Below, in pieces: positions 1 to 7,987 of a stretch of 64,000 nt of DNA (position 1 is its first letter; every line of letters starts with the position of its first letter). The notes under the pieces were generated by a model, which worked only from the letters and a program-made list of their open reading frames with translations, was not told the origin of the DNA and made no database searches. Source of the stretch: Brevibacillus laterosporus DSM 25 (lineage in GTDB: Bacteria > Bacillota > Bacilli > Brevibacillales > Brevibacillaceae); NCBI RefSeq assembly GCF_002706795.1, contig NZ_CP017705.1, positions 2,823,001 through 2,887,000 on the forward strand, in the 5' to 3' direction. The position numbers and the translations under genes were made by a program.

Positions 1-470
1 CTGACGAAGGAACCCCCAACATCTCTGCAATTACAATGACAGGTAGCGGGTATGAGAAATCCTGTACTAGATCAAATTCTTGTTTATCTTGTACGTTTTC
101 CAGAAGCTCCTTCGTGATTTCTTCAATACGTGGGGCCCAGGATTTCATCATTTTTGGAGTAAAAGAATGCATAACAATGGAACGAATATCTGTGTGCATA
201 GGCTGATCCATGCCAATCACACTTCGATTAAATGGAGATGCTCTTTTTGGAGGCAATACACTAGAAAAATAATTTTTATCTTCCATTACACGCTTGACAT
301 CTTGGTATAAAAAAACGTTCCACATGTCTGCTCTTTCATTATAATAAACGGGAGTTTGGTGCCTCATTTTTTCGTACCACTGAAAAGGGTGATAAGGATC
401 TAGTTGAACTTCTTCATCTCTAAAATAATTGCTAGGAATCATAATAAAAGATTGTTTAAAGTCATTCATG
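1..470 (-). CDS. Cytochrome P450, N-terminal part (runs off the window)
   Basis: Reverse-strand reading frame of 156 codons from the ATG at 470, open to the window edge. A clear RBS (AAAGGAGG) lies about 10 bases upstream. The N-terminus (MNDFKQSFIMIPSNYF) is followed by a stretch matching the P450 C-helix signature: GMDQPMHTDIRSIVMHSFTP corresponds to the usual DPPEHTRLR..v..aFTP. The next segment, ending FSYPLPVIVIAEMLGVP, is the typical I/E-helix approach of bacterial soluble P450s (CypA/YjiB type). The heme-binding Cys lies outside the window, so catalytic competence cannot be judged. It is divergent from the TetR gene at 714, with a large palindrome between them, so control by that regulator is likely (inference). 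Substrate unknown. Confidence 0.88.
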
Positions 471-506
471 ATACTATTTCCTCCTTTAAAAATGTTGAAA
501 ATAATT

Positions 507-541
507 AAACTGAATATCATTCACTGAATGTAATTCAGTTT
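507..541. promoter_or_regulatory. Palindromic TetR-type operator
   Basis: A 35-base inverted repeat centred on base 524. The outer arms AAACTGAAT / ATTCAGTTT are perfect 9-mers and the inner arms CATTCA / TGAATG are also perfect; only two base pairs mismatch. It sits between the divergent P450 and TetR genes, 37 bases before the P450 start codon, so it is well placed to control the P450 promoter. Binding by the adjacent TetR protein is inferred. Confidence 0.75.
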
Positions 542-713
542 ATAAAACAAGTATAAATGATGGAAGATAAAATGTAAATTTTTTACTTCCGGAGATTGTA
601 TGCTGTATATTGGAAAAATTGATACAATATTTTCTAGGGAATGGCAAATGCTTTCGCAAAATGTGGTTTTTGCTGTCTTCCAATACGTACATGTTACTAG
701 GAGAATAAATACT

Positions 714-1301
714 ATGCAGGAAAGAAAATTAACCAAGCGACAAGAAAAAGCAATAGAAACAAAGCGCACTATTTATCATGTAGCTCTGGATTTGATAAAA
801 GAAAAAAATTTTGAAAGCATCTCTATCGAGGAAATTAGTAAGAAAGCAAATGTATCAGTGGGAACATTTTATTACTACTTTAGCTCCAAGGAAGAAATTT
901 ATCTTTGTTTATTTCAGGAAATAGATAAACGCTTTGCTCTTGATATACAAGCTGACGAAAAGCAAGAGCCAACAAAAGATCAGCTCTTACATTTTTTTGT
1001 TCAATTGGCAAAGCATACGTCTGAATTGGGGTTGCACATTAATAAGCAGCTTTATCATGGAAATAATCGACTGTTTACTTTAAAAAATTCCTCTACATGG
1101 ACAAAACTTCAGGAAATTATTAATCGGGGGCAAGCTAGACAGGAATTAACGACTGATTTAAAAGAGGGCGAAATACTTGAATATTTAATTATGCTCTCTA
1201 GAGGAATTATTTTTGATTGGTGTATCCATAATGGGAAGTATCCACTGGTTGAGGCTATGCACAAGTATATGAAGAAGACAATTTCATCTATATGTAAGTA
1301 A
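714..1301 (+). CDS. TetR/AcrR family transcriptional regulator
   Basis: 195 aa. The N-terminal TetR helix-turn-helix is clear: residues about 15-60 include SIEEISKKANVSVGTFYYYF and the following SSKEEIY. The rest is an all-helical ligand/dimerisation domain with no assignable ligand. I chose ATG 714, not the longer frame from 600, because TAGGAG lies 10 bases upstream and because the residues before it are not TetR-like. It is divergent from a cytochrome P450 and separated from it by a 35-bp palindrome, which suggests a local repressor of the P450 and probably of itself. Family certain; ligand and targets inferred. Confidence 0.92.
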   Translation: MQERKLTKRQEKAIETKRTIYHVALDLIKEKNFESISIEEISKKANVSVGTFYYYFSSKEEIYLCLFQEIDKRFALDIQADEKQEPTKDQLLHFFVQLAKHTSELGLHINKQLYHGNNRLFTLKNSSTWTKLQEIINRGQARQELTTDLKEGEILEYLIMLSRGIIFDWCIHNGKYPLVEAMHKYMKKTISSICK

Positions 1302-1469
1302 ATAAGAATGGTGGAAAGCAAAGGAGCCTATGGTTTGGAATCTGTCATATTTTCCAGAAGCCTCGTTCTTAGATATATCAAATTGGTTACACACGGGGAT
1401 AAAGCAGATTTTTCTTCCTGAGATATGATAAGATGTTTTATAGCAAAAAACCAAAGGAGGAACTTTAGC

Positions 1470-2540
1470 TTGCAAGCGAAACCGATTCATAAGCCTTGGC
1501 AATTACTTTTTCGCGTCTATCGCTACATTTTGCCCTTGCTTGAGCAAGAGTTCGCTTATTGGTACGAACGAGCGAAAGAAATCCCAGATAGGGAACTTCG
1601 AAAACAAGCCATAGCCAGCATGGATTCCAAGAAATTTCATTGTCAGGGTGGCTCTGTTTATGCTTCTCAAGTTATTTCTTATAAAGAAACGCTGGTCAAG
1701 CTAATCGTAGCTTATCAGACTATCAGTGATTATCTAGATAATTTGTGTGATCGCAGTACATCACTTGATCCAATTGACTTTCGCCAGCTGCATTATTCCA
1801 TGCAGGATGCACTAACTCCTGATGCACCGCTAAGAGACTACTATGAGTTTCGTGAGGAAAAGGACGACGGGGGCTTTTTGACTGGATTGGTTTTGCGATG
1901 TCAAGAGATGATTCAAAAGCTACCTTCTTATAAAGATGTTCAGCAACATATTCTGAATTTATCTACGCTCTATAGCGATTTGCAAGTATATAAACATATC
2001 GCCCAAGAGAAGCGGGAAGAAGCTTTATTAACATGGTGGGACCAGCATAAGGAAAGCTATCCTGAGATAGAATGGCAAGAGTTTGCCGCAGCGACTGGTT
2101 CAACAGTTGGTATTTTTGCGTTGTTTTGTTTGGCAACAGAGCCTGTGGTTGATCAGAAGGAAATCGAAGCATTACATCATGCCTATTTTCCTTGGATAGG
2201 TGGAGTACATATTTTGTTAGATTATCTGATCGATTTGGAAGAGGATCGGGAAGGTGGAGATTTGAACTTTGTCAGCTATTATCAATCTGACGAAGAAGCG
2301 TATGAGCGGCTGCAATACTTTATTGAACGTGCCAAACGAAGCATTGATCAATTGCCTCATCCTGCGTTTCATCGCATGATCGTTGACGGGCTACTTGCTT
2401 TTTATTTGGCCGATCAGAAAGTAAATCGGGAACAGCCGCAAATTTATACGATTTCCAAGCGTTTATTAAAAAAGGCAAGTAGTTTCACTTCTTTTTTATT
2501 TTACGTTAACAGCCTGTTTATTCGCCGGAAAGAAACATGA
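1470..2540 (+). CDS. ytpB: Tetraprenyl-beta-curcumene synthase (YtpB, DUF2600)
   Basis: 356 aa from a TTG start with AAAGGAGG 9 bases upstream; the longer ATG frame from 1425 has no good RBS. The family is a class I terpene cyclase that converts linear C35 tetraprenyl diphosphate to tetraprenyl-beta-curcumene, the precursor of sesquarterpenes in Bacillus spores and membranes. Two acidic helices that would bind Mg-diphosphate are visible: DYLDNLCD at residues 87-94, and DYLIDLEEDREGGD at 251-264 with the family's following LNFVSYY. Length is normal. No prenyltransferase gene is adjacent. It ends two bases before the convergent gene at 2542. Confidence 0.88.
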   Translation: MQAKPIHKPWQLLFRVYRYILPLLEQEFAYWYERAKEIPDRELRKQAIASMDSKKFHCQGGSVYASQVISYKETLVKLIVAYQTISDYLDNLCDRSTSLDPIDFRQLHYSMQDALTPDAPLRDYYEFREEKDDGGFLTGLVLRCQEMIQKLPSYKDVQQHILNLSTLYSDLQVYKHIAQEKREEALLTWWDQHKESYPEIEWQEFAAATGSTVGIFALFCLATEPVVDQKEIEALHHAYFPWIGGVHILLDYLIDLEEDREGGDLNFVSYYQSDEEAYERLQYFIERAKRSIDQLPHPAFHRMIVDGLLAFYLADQKVNREQPQIYTISKRLLKKASSFTSFLFYVNSLFIRRKET

Positions 2541-2541
2541 T

Positions 2542-2718
2542 TTATGGACGAAGATGCTTCTTTTTGTAAGAGAATCCAAATCCCATCAAACAGGTTGCCA
2601 ATACTAAGCAGCCAATGATGCCCAGTGCGCTTTTCAGCCCAATAAAGATACCTACTCCTACCAAGCAGAAGGCAACTAATACTGCAAGGCAAAAAGTCAC
2701 CAATTTATATTGATTCAT
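2542..2718 (-). CDS. Small two-helix membrane protein, DUF5325 (YlaF-like)
   Basis: 58 aa, starting at ATG 2718 with GGAGG 9 bases upstream. It contains two hydrophobic segments (about residues 7-28 and 32-49) separated by a short Lys/Ser turn, and ends in a basic tail YKKKHLRP. Size, topology and the GVGIFIG...GIIG...MGFGF pattern resemble the DUF5325/YlaF family of Bacilli, whose function is unknown. It converges on ytpB with almost no spacer and no obvious terminator between them. Family assignment is from memory of the pattern and is moderate; that it is a gene is well supported. Confidence 0.7.
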   Translation of the reverse strand: MNQYKLVTFCLAVLVAFCLVGVGIFIGLKSALGIIGCLVLATCLMGFGFSYKKKHLRP

Positions 2719-2840
2719 CAGGGAATACCTCCTTTGTTGACGGTGTTCCTATTATACCTTATTTTTTCGGTTTGTTTTACATTTTCTGAATATGGAAGTG
2801 CCGTTAAAAATAGTATTTCCTCGACACGTCCTATCTTCAT

Positions 2841-2880
2841 AAGCCTTTGCCAATCTTATTAGGTTGGTGAAGGCTTTTTT
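2841..2880 (+). terminator. Rho-independent terminator
   Basis: Stem AAGCCTT..CCAA / TTGG..AAGGCTT with an 10-base loop, followed by TTTTTT. It is oriented to stop rightward transcription (ytpB read-through) before the GntR/ABC operon. Confidence 0.75.
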
Positions 2881-2927
2881 AATGCAGAAATAGGAAGTGT
2901 AATTTCTCAATATACTTGTGGAAGGTA

Positions 2928-2984
2928 TTGACACCAATAAAAAAAAGAAGTAGTGTATTAAGTGTACTAGATGATATAGTACAC
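2928..2984 (+). promoter_or_regulatory. Promoter and operator of the GntR/ABC operon
   Basis: A perfect -35 TTGACA (2928-2933) is followed after 17 bases by a weak -10 TAGTGT (2951-2956). Just downstream is a perfect inverted repeat GTGTACTA / TAGTACAC (2962-2969 and 2977-2984, 7-base spacer), in the position of a repressor site near the transcription start. It resembles the AGTGTA/TACACT type of site used by YtrA-class GntR repressors; autoregulation is inferred. Confidence 0.7.
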
Positions 2985-3012
2985 ACCGAACGGTAAGAGG
3001 TGGTTGATTATT

Positions 3013-3402
3013 ATGATCCTGATTAATGAACGAAGTCCTTCGCCCATTTATGAGCAGATCATTCAGCAAATAAAAGAGTTGATTCTAAAAGGGATACTAC
3101 AGGAGGGAGAAAAATTGCCATCGGTACGAGAGCTGTCTGGCATGATTGTCGTAAATCCAAATACAGTGAGTAAGGCATATCAGGAATTGGAGAGACAAGG
3201 AATAATCGAGACATTGCGTGGAAAAGGAACTTTCGTTGCCAAGCAGCAGGTTCCTCGGATGGAAATAGAACGTTTGGATAAATTTCAGGAATCGTTAAAA
3301 CAAATCGTTATTGAAGCAAGTTACCTAGGGATTAGCACACAGCAAGTACAAGAATGGGTTGAGAAGTACATGTTAGAATTACGAGGTGATTCAGATGCTT
3401 AG
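3013..3402 (+). CDS. GntR family regulator, YtrA subfamily
   Basis: 129 aa. The N-terminal winged helix (residues about 1-75) carries the GntR signature: PSPIYEQIIQQIKELI, then LPSVRELSGMIVVNPNTVSKAYQELERQGIIETLRGKGTFV. The short C-terminal tail of about 50 residues is the two-helix dimerisation piece of the YtrA class, which lacks an effector domain. ATG 3013 is chosen because AAGAGGTGG lies just upstream. It overlaps the ABC ATPase gene by 8 bases, so the two are translationally coupled, and a palindrome upstream suits an autorepressor. In relatives the signal is cell-wall-active antibiotics; that is inference here. Confidence 0.92.
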   Translation: MILINERSPSPIYEQIIQQIKELILKGILQEGEKLPSVRELSGMIVVNPNTVSKAYQELERQGIIETLRGKGTFVAKQQVPRMEIERLDKFQESLKQIVIEASYLGISTQQVQEWVEKYMLELRGDSDA

Positions 3403-4279
3403 TTTATATAATGTAAATAAAGTAATAGATGAAGAAGAAATATTACATAACATTAGCTTTGAAATACCTAAGGGTGTAATTGTCGGTCTTGTTGGTCGTA
3501 ATGGATCGGGTAAAACAACATTATTGCGTACAATCATGGGAATTTTGGATACGGATGGGGGGAGTGTGGAGTTAAATGGTCGCTCCATACACCAACACCC
3601 AGAATGTAAAAGAGACATGCTTTTTGTTCCCGATTCTCCTGAAGCGCTCCATTTTTATACACCGGATGAATGCGCCAAGCTGTACAAAGCTATGTATCCT
3701 AACTTTGATCATGATCACTATGTAACGTTGATGGAGCGTTTTAAGCTTCCGAGACGCAAAAGAATTCGTCAGTTCTCTAAAGGAATGAAAGCACTGGCAT
3801 CACTGATCCTAGCGTTCTCCTCAAAGGTATCCGTAATTATACTAGACGAACCAACAAACGGAATTGATCCGATAGTCAAAAAACAGGTACTAGGCATGAT
3901 TGTTGAAGAAGTTGCCGAACGTGAAGTAAGCTTTATCATTTCTTCGCACCAACTAGAAGAGTTAGAAAGAATATCTGACATGATTATCATGATAAAAAAA
4001 GGAAGTGTTGAGGCAACGACCTCACAATCAGATACAGAGGAGAGGTTTAAAAAGTTTCAAGTGGTTTTTAAAGGAGATGCTCCACAGACACTGCTTGACT
4101 TGCCACAGGTCTATCTTCTCCATCAGGTAGGGCGTGTACATACATTACTACTGGAGGACCCAACAGGATCAGCATTAGCCAGATTACAAGAAGAGCAACC
4201 GTTATTATTAGAAAAATTACCAGTTGATTTAGAAGATTTATTTATTACCAAGCTAGGTGGTGACGATTATGTTTCATAA
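3395..4279 (+). CDS. ABC transporter ATP-binding protein (YtrB-like)
   Basis: 294 aa cytoplasmic nucleotide-binding subunit. Walker A GRNGSGKTT is near residue 38, an atypical signature FSKGMKALASL near 127, Walker B VSVIILDEPTNG near 150, and the switch His in SSHQLEELE near 180. The C-terminal 80 residues form a divergent accessory domain. Start ATG 3395 has GAGGTGAT just upstream inside the regulator gene. It overlaps the next gene by 11 bases. With one regulator and one permease this makes a minimal GntR-ABC exporter module of the kind induced by wall antibiotics. Substrate unknown. Confidence 0.9.
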   Translation: MLSLYNVNKVIDEEEILHNISFEIPKGVIVGLVGRNGSGKTTLLRTIMGILDTDGGSVELNGRSIHQHPECKRDMLFVPDSPEALHFYTPDECAKLYKAMYPNFDHDHYVTLMERFKLPRRKRIRQFSKGMKALASLILAFSSKVSVIILDEPTNGIDPIVKKQVLGMIVEEVAEREVSFIISSHQLEELERISDMIIMIKKGSVEATTSQSDTEERFKKFQVVFKGDAPQTLLDLPQVYLLHQVGRVHTLLLEDPTGSALARLQEEQPLLLEKLPVDLEDLFITKLGGDDYVS

Positions 4280-5258
4280 AGCATTATGGCTAAAGGAATG
4301 GAAACAGAGTAAATCAATGATATGGTTATTACCATTTATCACCTTTATATGTATGGGCTTCTCACGTATGCAGAATACCTTATTTCTAACTGAAAACCAG
4401 GTCATTATGAACGTAGCTCAATTTAAAAAAGAAGGGGCAGAATTTTTTTATCTCGTTTCCAATAATTCAAATTATCTACTTGCTAGCTTCCCCCTACTTT
4501 TATTACTTGCTTTGACTTTGATGGGATCAGAGAGAAGAAGTTTAGTAAATGACTTTACTTTCTCTATGCCTTTTTCACGCAGAGATATTTATTTGACCAA
4601 ATGGATGCTGGGAGCATCAGCGATTGTTATTAGTTTGATGTTGAATACTATGATTGATATGACAGTTATTTTGGTATCTCCCTTTAGAGAGTTTTTCATT
4701 TTGAAAGAACATCTTTATCCATTGCTCCAGTCATCATTAGGTCTAATCGCATTTTATAGCTTCGTACTGATGATTGGAACCCTATCGGGTGGAACGATGG
4801 TTCAAGCCATGCTGTCCATAATCTTTAGTATCTTTCCTGTTGGAATTGCCTTCTTAATTAATGGATTTTTACAAATGAACTTTGGTATCCAATTGAATTT
4901 TGACCTATTTCCGATAAATCTCATTTTGTTGACAAGTCCAGTAGTATTGGTAAACCTGTTTGGAAAGCTATCGTCACCTTTATTAATTCCGTTTATTCAT
5001 TTGCTTGTTACATTAGGACTCGGTATCTTCTTATATCAACGTAATCGATTAGAGAATAATGGCAAGGTTATTATGTTTCCAGCGATAGAGCCTGTTTTTT
5101 ATGGGGGAGCTATTCTGTGTTTTGCCTTGCTTGGTGGGCTTTTTTCCTCAACAGTCATTGAGAAGGATTTATTCACATATTACGCCGGATTTATCTCTCT
5201 AGGGGTTTTAGCAGCGATCGGATCTTACTTTTTACGTAATGCTCGGATTCGTATGTAA
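4269..5258 (+). CDS. ABC transporter permease (ABC-2 type)
   Basis: 329 aa integral membrane protein. The N-terminus FHKALWLKEWKQSKSMIWLL is the classic amphipathic start of ABC-2 permeases. About eight hydrophobic segments follow, at roughly residues 17-33, 71-90, 115-135, 155-180, 185-205, 225-245, 275-300 and 300-322. ATG 4269 follows the RBS AGGTGGTGA and overlaps the ATPase stop codon, so the pair should be made in fixed ratio. It is the last gene of the operon and is followed by a strong terminator. Function is as membrane partner of the ATPase at 3395. Confidence 0.88.
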   Translation: MFHKALWLKEWKQSKSMIWLLPFITFICMGFSRMQNTLFLTENQVIMNVAQFKKEGAEFFYLVSNNSNYLLASFPLLLLLALTLMGSERRSLVNDFTFSMPFSRRDIYLTKWMLGASAIVISLMLNTMIDMTVILVSPFREFFILKEHLYPLLQSSLGLIAFYSFVLMIGTLSGGTMVQAMLSIIFSIFPVGIAFLINGFLQMNFGIQLNFDLFPINLILLTSPVVLVNLFGKLSSPLLIPFIHLLVTLGLGIFLYQRNRLENNGKVIMFPAIEPVFYGGAILCFALLGGLFSSTVIEKDLFTYYAGFISLGVLAAIGSYFLRNARIRM

Positions 5259-5275
5259 TTCACATGTAAATGGAT

Positions 5276-5342
5276 AGCCTTGTTGTCAATGCTAGATGGA
5301 GTGGGCGTACCACTATCTGGCTTTGCAACAAGGTTATTTTTT
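5276..5342 (+). terminator. Long-stem terminator of the GntR/ABC operon
   Basis: Arms AGCCTTGTTG / CAACAAGGTT enclose a second paired region (GCTAGAT..GAGTGG / CCACT.TCTGGC) and are followed by ATTTTTT. Very stable hairpin directly after the permease gene. Confidence 0.8.
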
Positions 5343-5463
5343 CAAAACGGCTAGTAATAAGGGCTTGGTTTAGCACATTTTCTTTTATGACAAGAGGGGA
5401 TCGGCAAAGTACAACTTATTGATTATAATAAATGAAACATTCTGTCTATCAGGAGTTGATTGC

Positions 5464-6600
5464 TTGCTGTTCCATGATGATGCTTTTACAGTAGAAATCT
5501 TGTCTGACTCTATCTCATTTTTACCAAAAGAATATGCTCTTCTGCAATTTTTATTTCAAAACCAGAATCAAAGCCTTTCGCGCGAACAACTATTAGATCA
5601 CGTCTGGCCTCAAGAAGCGCCTATAGACCGAACAGTAGATGATCATATTTATCGCTTGAGAAAAAAGCTAGGGAAGTATATTCACTTATATGAAATAGAA
5701 ACGATTCGCGGCAGAGGCTATCGTTTCTATGTAAAGGATAAGCATGGAGAGATTACTTCATTTGCTAAAAATACATTGCTTCAACAAAAAACCAGAGAGC
5801 TTTTACATACGTATCACTTTCTAGGTCTAGGAGAACAGCTAGTTACTATGCTGAGTCATCAACAAAAATGGGGGTTGCCTGTTGATGAAGATTTCAAGTG
5901 TCTCTCTTATTTCTCTAAAATAGATGTACAGCGATTGTTAGAGTCAAATGATCATTCTTTTCAGCACCGCGCCTATTTTTTGTTACTTTTTTATATAGGC
6001 TTTTCAAAGAATACAACGAAAGCCTTACATTTCTGTGAACAGGCACTTCAATCAGGCTGTCTTCCTTCATATAGTCAAACTGAACTACCGATAAATCTAA
6101 TCTCTTTTTACGTGCAAACGAACCAATTTGAACAGGCTGCGCAAATTTTGAAGAGTAACTGGATAATGGCAAGAGAGCAGGGGAATGAGTGGCTTCATTT
6201 CTTACTCATGACGGAAGAGGTCATTTTTTATACAGCCCAATCTGAATGGGGACGTGCAGAACAAACCTTGAAAGAGCTAGAGGATTTGTTACCTTACTTC
6301 CCAGGATTACGGGAGAGTGGACTGTGGCAAATTCATAAGGGATTGCTTACTTCTATTAAAGGTAATGAACATGAAGGGGTACTTGATTGGACAAAAGGGA
6401 TAGAGGATCTACAACGTTCTCAATTCTTGCCTACCCTTTTGATGGCTTTGCAATACACGCGATATCTGGGGAATAAACAAGCAGCCTTAAAGATCATTAG
6501 TAAATTGGCAGAACAACAGTGGAATCAACTACAGCATAAGTTAGGCTGGGAGAAATATCTCGATCGACTAGAAGCCCAGTTGGAACAACACTTTTCTTAA
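5464..6600 (+). CDS. Winged-helix regulator with TPR-like C-terminal half
   Basis: 378 aa from TTG 5464, which has AGGAG 8 bases upstream (a TTG at 5419 in the same frame lacks an RBS). Residues about 15-90 form an OmpR/PhoB-type DNA-binding domain: LPKEYALLQFLFQNQNQSLSREQLLDHVW, then VDDHIYRLRKKLG and the IRGRGYRF wing. There is no receiver domain. The remaining 280 residues are helical with repeated paired-helix units (for example FEQAAQILKSNW and WGRAEQTLKELEDL), like TPR-containing SARP/BTAD-type regulators. It lies 72 bases ahead of an MFS gene and probably controls it (inference). The signal is unknown. Confidence 0.8.
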   Translation: MLFHDDAFTVEILSDSISFLPKEYALLQFLFQNQNQSLSREQLLDHVWPQEAPIDRTVDDHIYRLRKKLGKYIHLYEIETIRGRGYRFYVKDKHGEITSFAKNTLLQQKTRELLHTYHFLGLGEQLVTMLSHQQKWGLPVDEDFKCLSYFSKIDVQRLLESNDHSFQHRAYFLLLFYIGFSKNTTKALHFCEQALQSGCLPSYSQTELPINLISFYVQTNQFEQAAQILKSNWIMAREQGNEWLHFLLMTEEVIFYTAQSEWGRAEQTLKELEDLLPYFPGLRESGLWQIHKGLLTSIKGNEHEGVLDWTKGIEDLQRSQFLPTLLMALQYTRYLGNKQAALKIISKLAEQQWNQLQHKLGWEKYLDRLEAQLEQHFS

Positions 6601-6672
6601 AAAAATGTTCTTTCTGATACTCCTCTGACATACCAACGGTAACATGTTGAAAGGAAGAGGAGGGTGGTATTT

Positions 6673-7974
6673 TTGGAAATTACACAGAGAGAATCAGGTT
6701 CGGTGTCGGTGTGGAAGAATCACACCTTTCGTAAGCTTTTTTCGGCATATGGAATATCCAGCTTTGGTGGATGGTTTGACTATATTGCAATTATGGCCAT
6801 CGTGACATTTGAATGGAAATCTTCTCCGCTTTTAATTGCTTTGTTGCCGATTAGTTATGCTCTGCCAGGGATTTTATTGGGGCAAGTAGCAGGTGTATTA
6901 GCTGATCGCTGGGATAAACGAAAGGTAATGCTTGCAAGCAATCTATTGAGGGCCCTGTTCACCTTCAGTCTACTGTTTGCTTCGGGGGTATGGATTCTAT
7001 ATGGCATCTTGCTAATGCGAGCTACCTTGGAAGTAATTAATTTACCAGCAGAACAGGCTATGACTCGTCAGATTGTTAGTGATGATCAGCTATTGCAAGC
7101 CACAAGTCTTAATACACTCATTTTTCAATTAGCCAAAATTATAGGCCCACTTTTAGGAGCTTCTTTATTATCGGTCACCTCAAGTCAAATTTGTTTAGTT
7201 GTAAATGGAAGCTGTCTGTTGCTTGCTTGTTGTTTGCTAGGTTGGATAAGGCCAACGGAGAAGGAGAGTACGTGTGGCGCAACCTCTCAAGATGTCCATG
7301 TAGAAAAGAGTTCGGACTCAAACAAGCAGCCATTCATTTATGCTTGGAAGGATGGATGGAGCATCGTATTAAGAAACAAAGTACTTCTAGTAAGTCTTTT
7401 CTTTATGTTGCTTGTTTCCATGACGATTCAGTTTGTTGATTCGCAAATGTCTGTGCTAGTAAGGGATATAGCTCCTCTGCATCCTGAGTGGATGGGCTGG
7501 GGCATAGCGTTGTTTGGTTTAGGTGCAATTACGATGATAGGTTTTCTTCAACGTCGGAGTGTAATGACAGGATATGGGATTGCAATTGGAATAAGTGCCA
7601 CGTTAATAGGCGGGTGCTTTATTTGGCTGGGGAGTATGGGAGCAGGTGTAGATTTCGTATTCATGATCCTTCCCTGCTTGATTGGAGGAGCTGGTACTGG
7701 ACTTTGGTCGGTAACATCAAATTATTTGTTTATGAATGAAGCACCAAAAGAGGCAGTGGGAAGAGTTATGGGGATTGTGCAGTCTATGAGTAGCATGGTT
7801 TGGGTAATTGCCCCGCTCTTAGGAGGAGGCTTGGTAACCTTGGTGGGACCAAGCCTCGCTTTCCAGATCTGTGGTATCATGCTAGCTCTTTTAGGGATAG
7901 GTGCTATGATGCTACAGCGGTACCTTTGGCCGCAAAGAAAGCAGAATGTGACAAGAGACATAAATGTCTCTTAA
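6673..7974 (+). CDS. MFS transporter, probable drug efflux
   Basis: 433 aa with about 12 hydrophobic segments. The MFS motif between helices 2 and 3 reads GVLADRWDKRKVMLASNLLRA (about residues 79-99). A short hydrophilic loop of about 30 residues (near 195-225) divides the halves. It belongs to the MFS_3/macrolide-efflux-like group by overall pattern; substrate unknown. TTG 6673 is chosen, with GGAGGG 8 bases upstream; GTG 6664 lies inside that RBS. The gene follows a winged-helix/TPR regulator and converges on the sigma-54 activator at 7988. Confidence 0.87.
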   Translation: MEITQRESGSVSVWKNHTFRKLFSAYGISSFGGWFDYIAIMAIVTFEWKSSPLLIALLPISYALPGILLGQVAGVLADRWDKRKVMLASNLLRALFTFSLLFASGVWILYGILLMRATLEVINLPAEQAMTRQIVSDDQLLQATSLNTLIFQLAKIIGPLLGASLLSVTSSQICLVVNGSCLLLACCLLGWIRPTEKESTCGATSQDVHVEKSSDSNKQPFIYAWKDGWSIVLRNKVLLVSLFFMLLVSMTIQFVDSQMSVLVRDIAPLHPEWMGWGIALFGLGAITMIGFLQRRSVMTGYGIAIGISATLIGGCFIWLGSMGAGVDFVFMILPCLIGGAGTGLWSVTSNYLFMNEAPKEAVGRVMGIVQSMSSMVWVIAPLLGGGLVTLVGPSLAFQICGIMLALLGIGAMMLQRYLWPQRKQNVTRDINVS

Positions 7975-7987
7975 AGGAAAGGGGATA

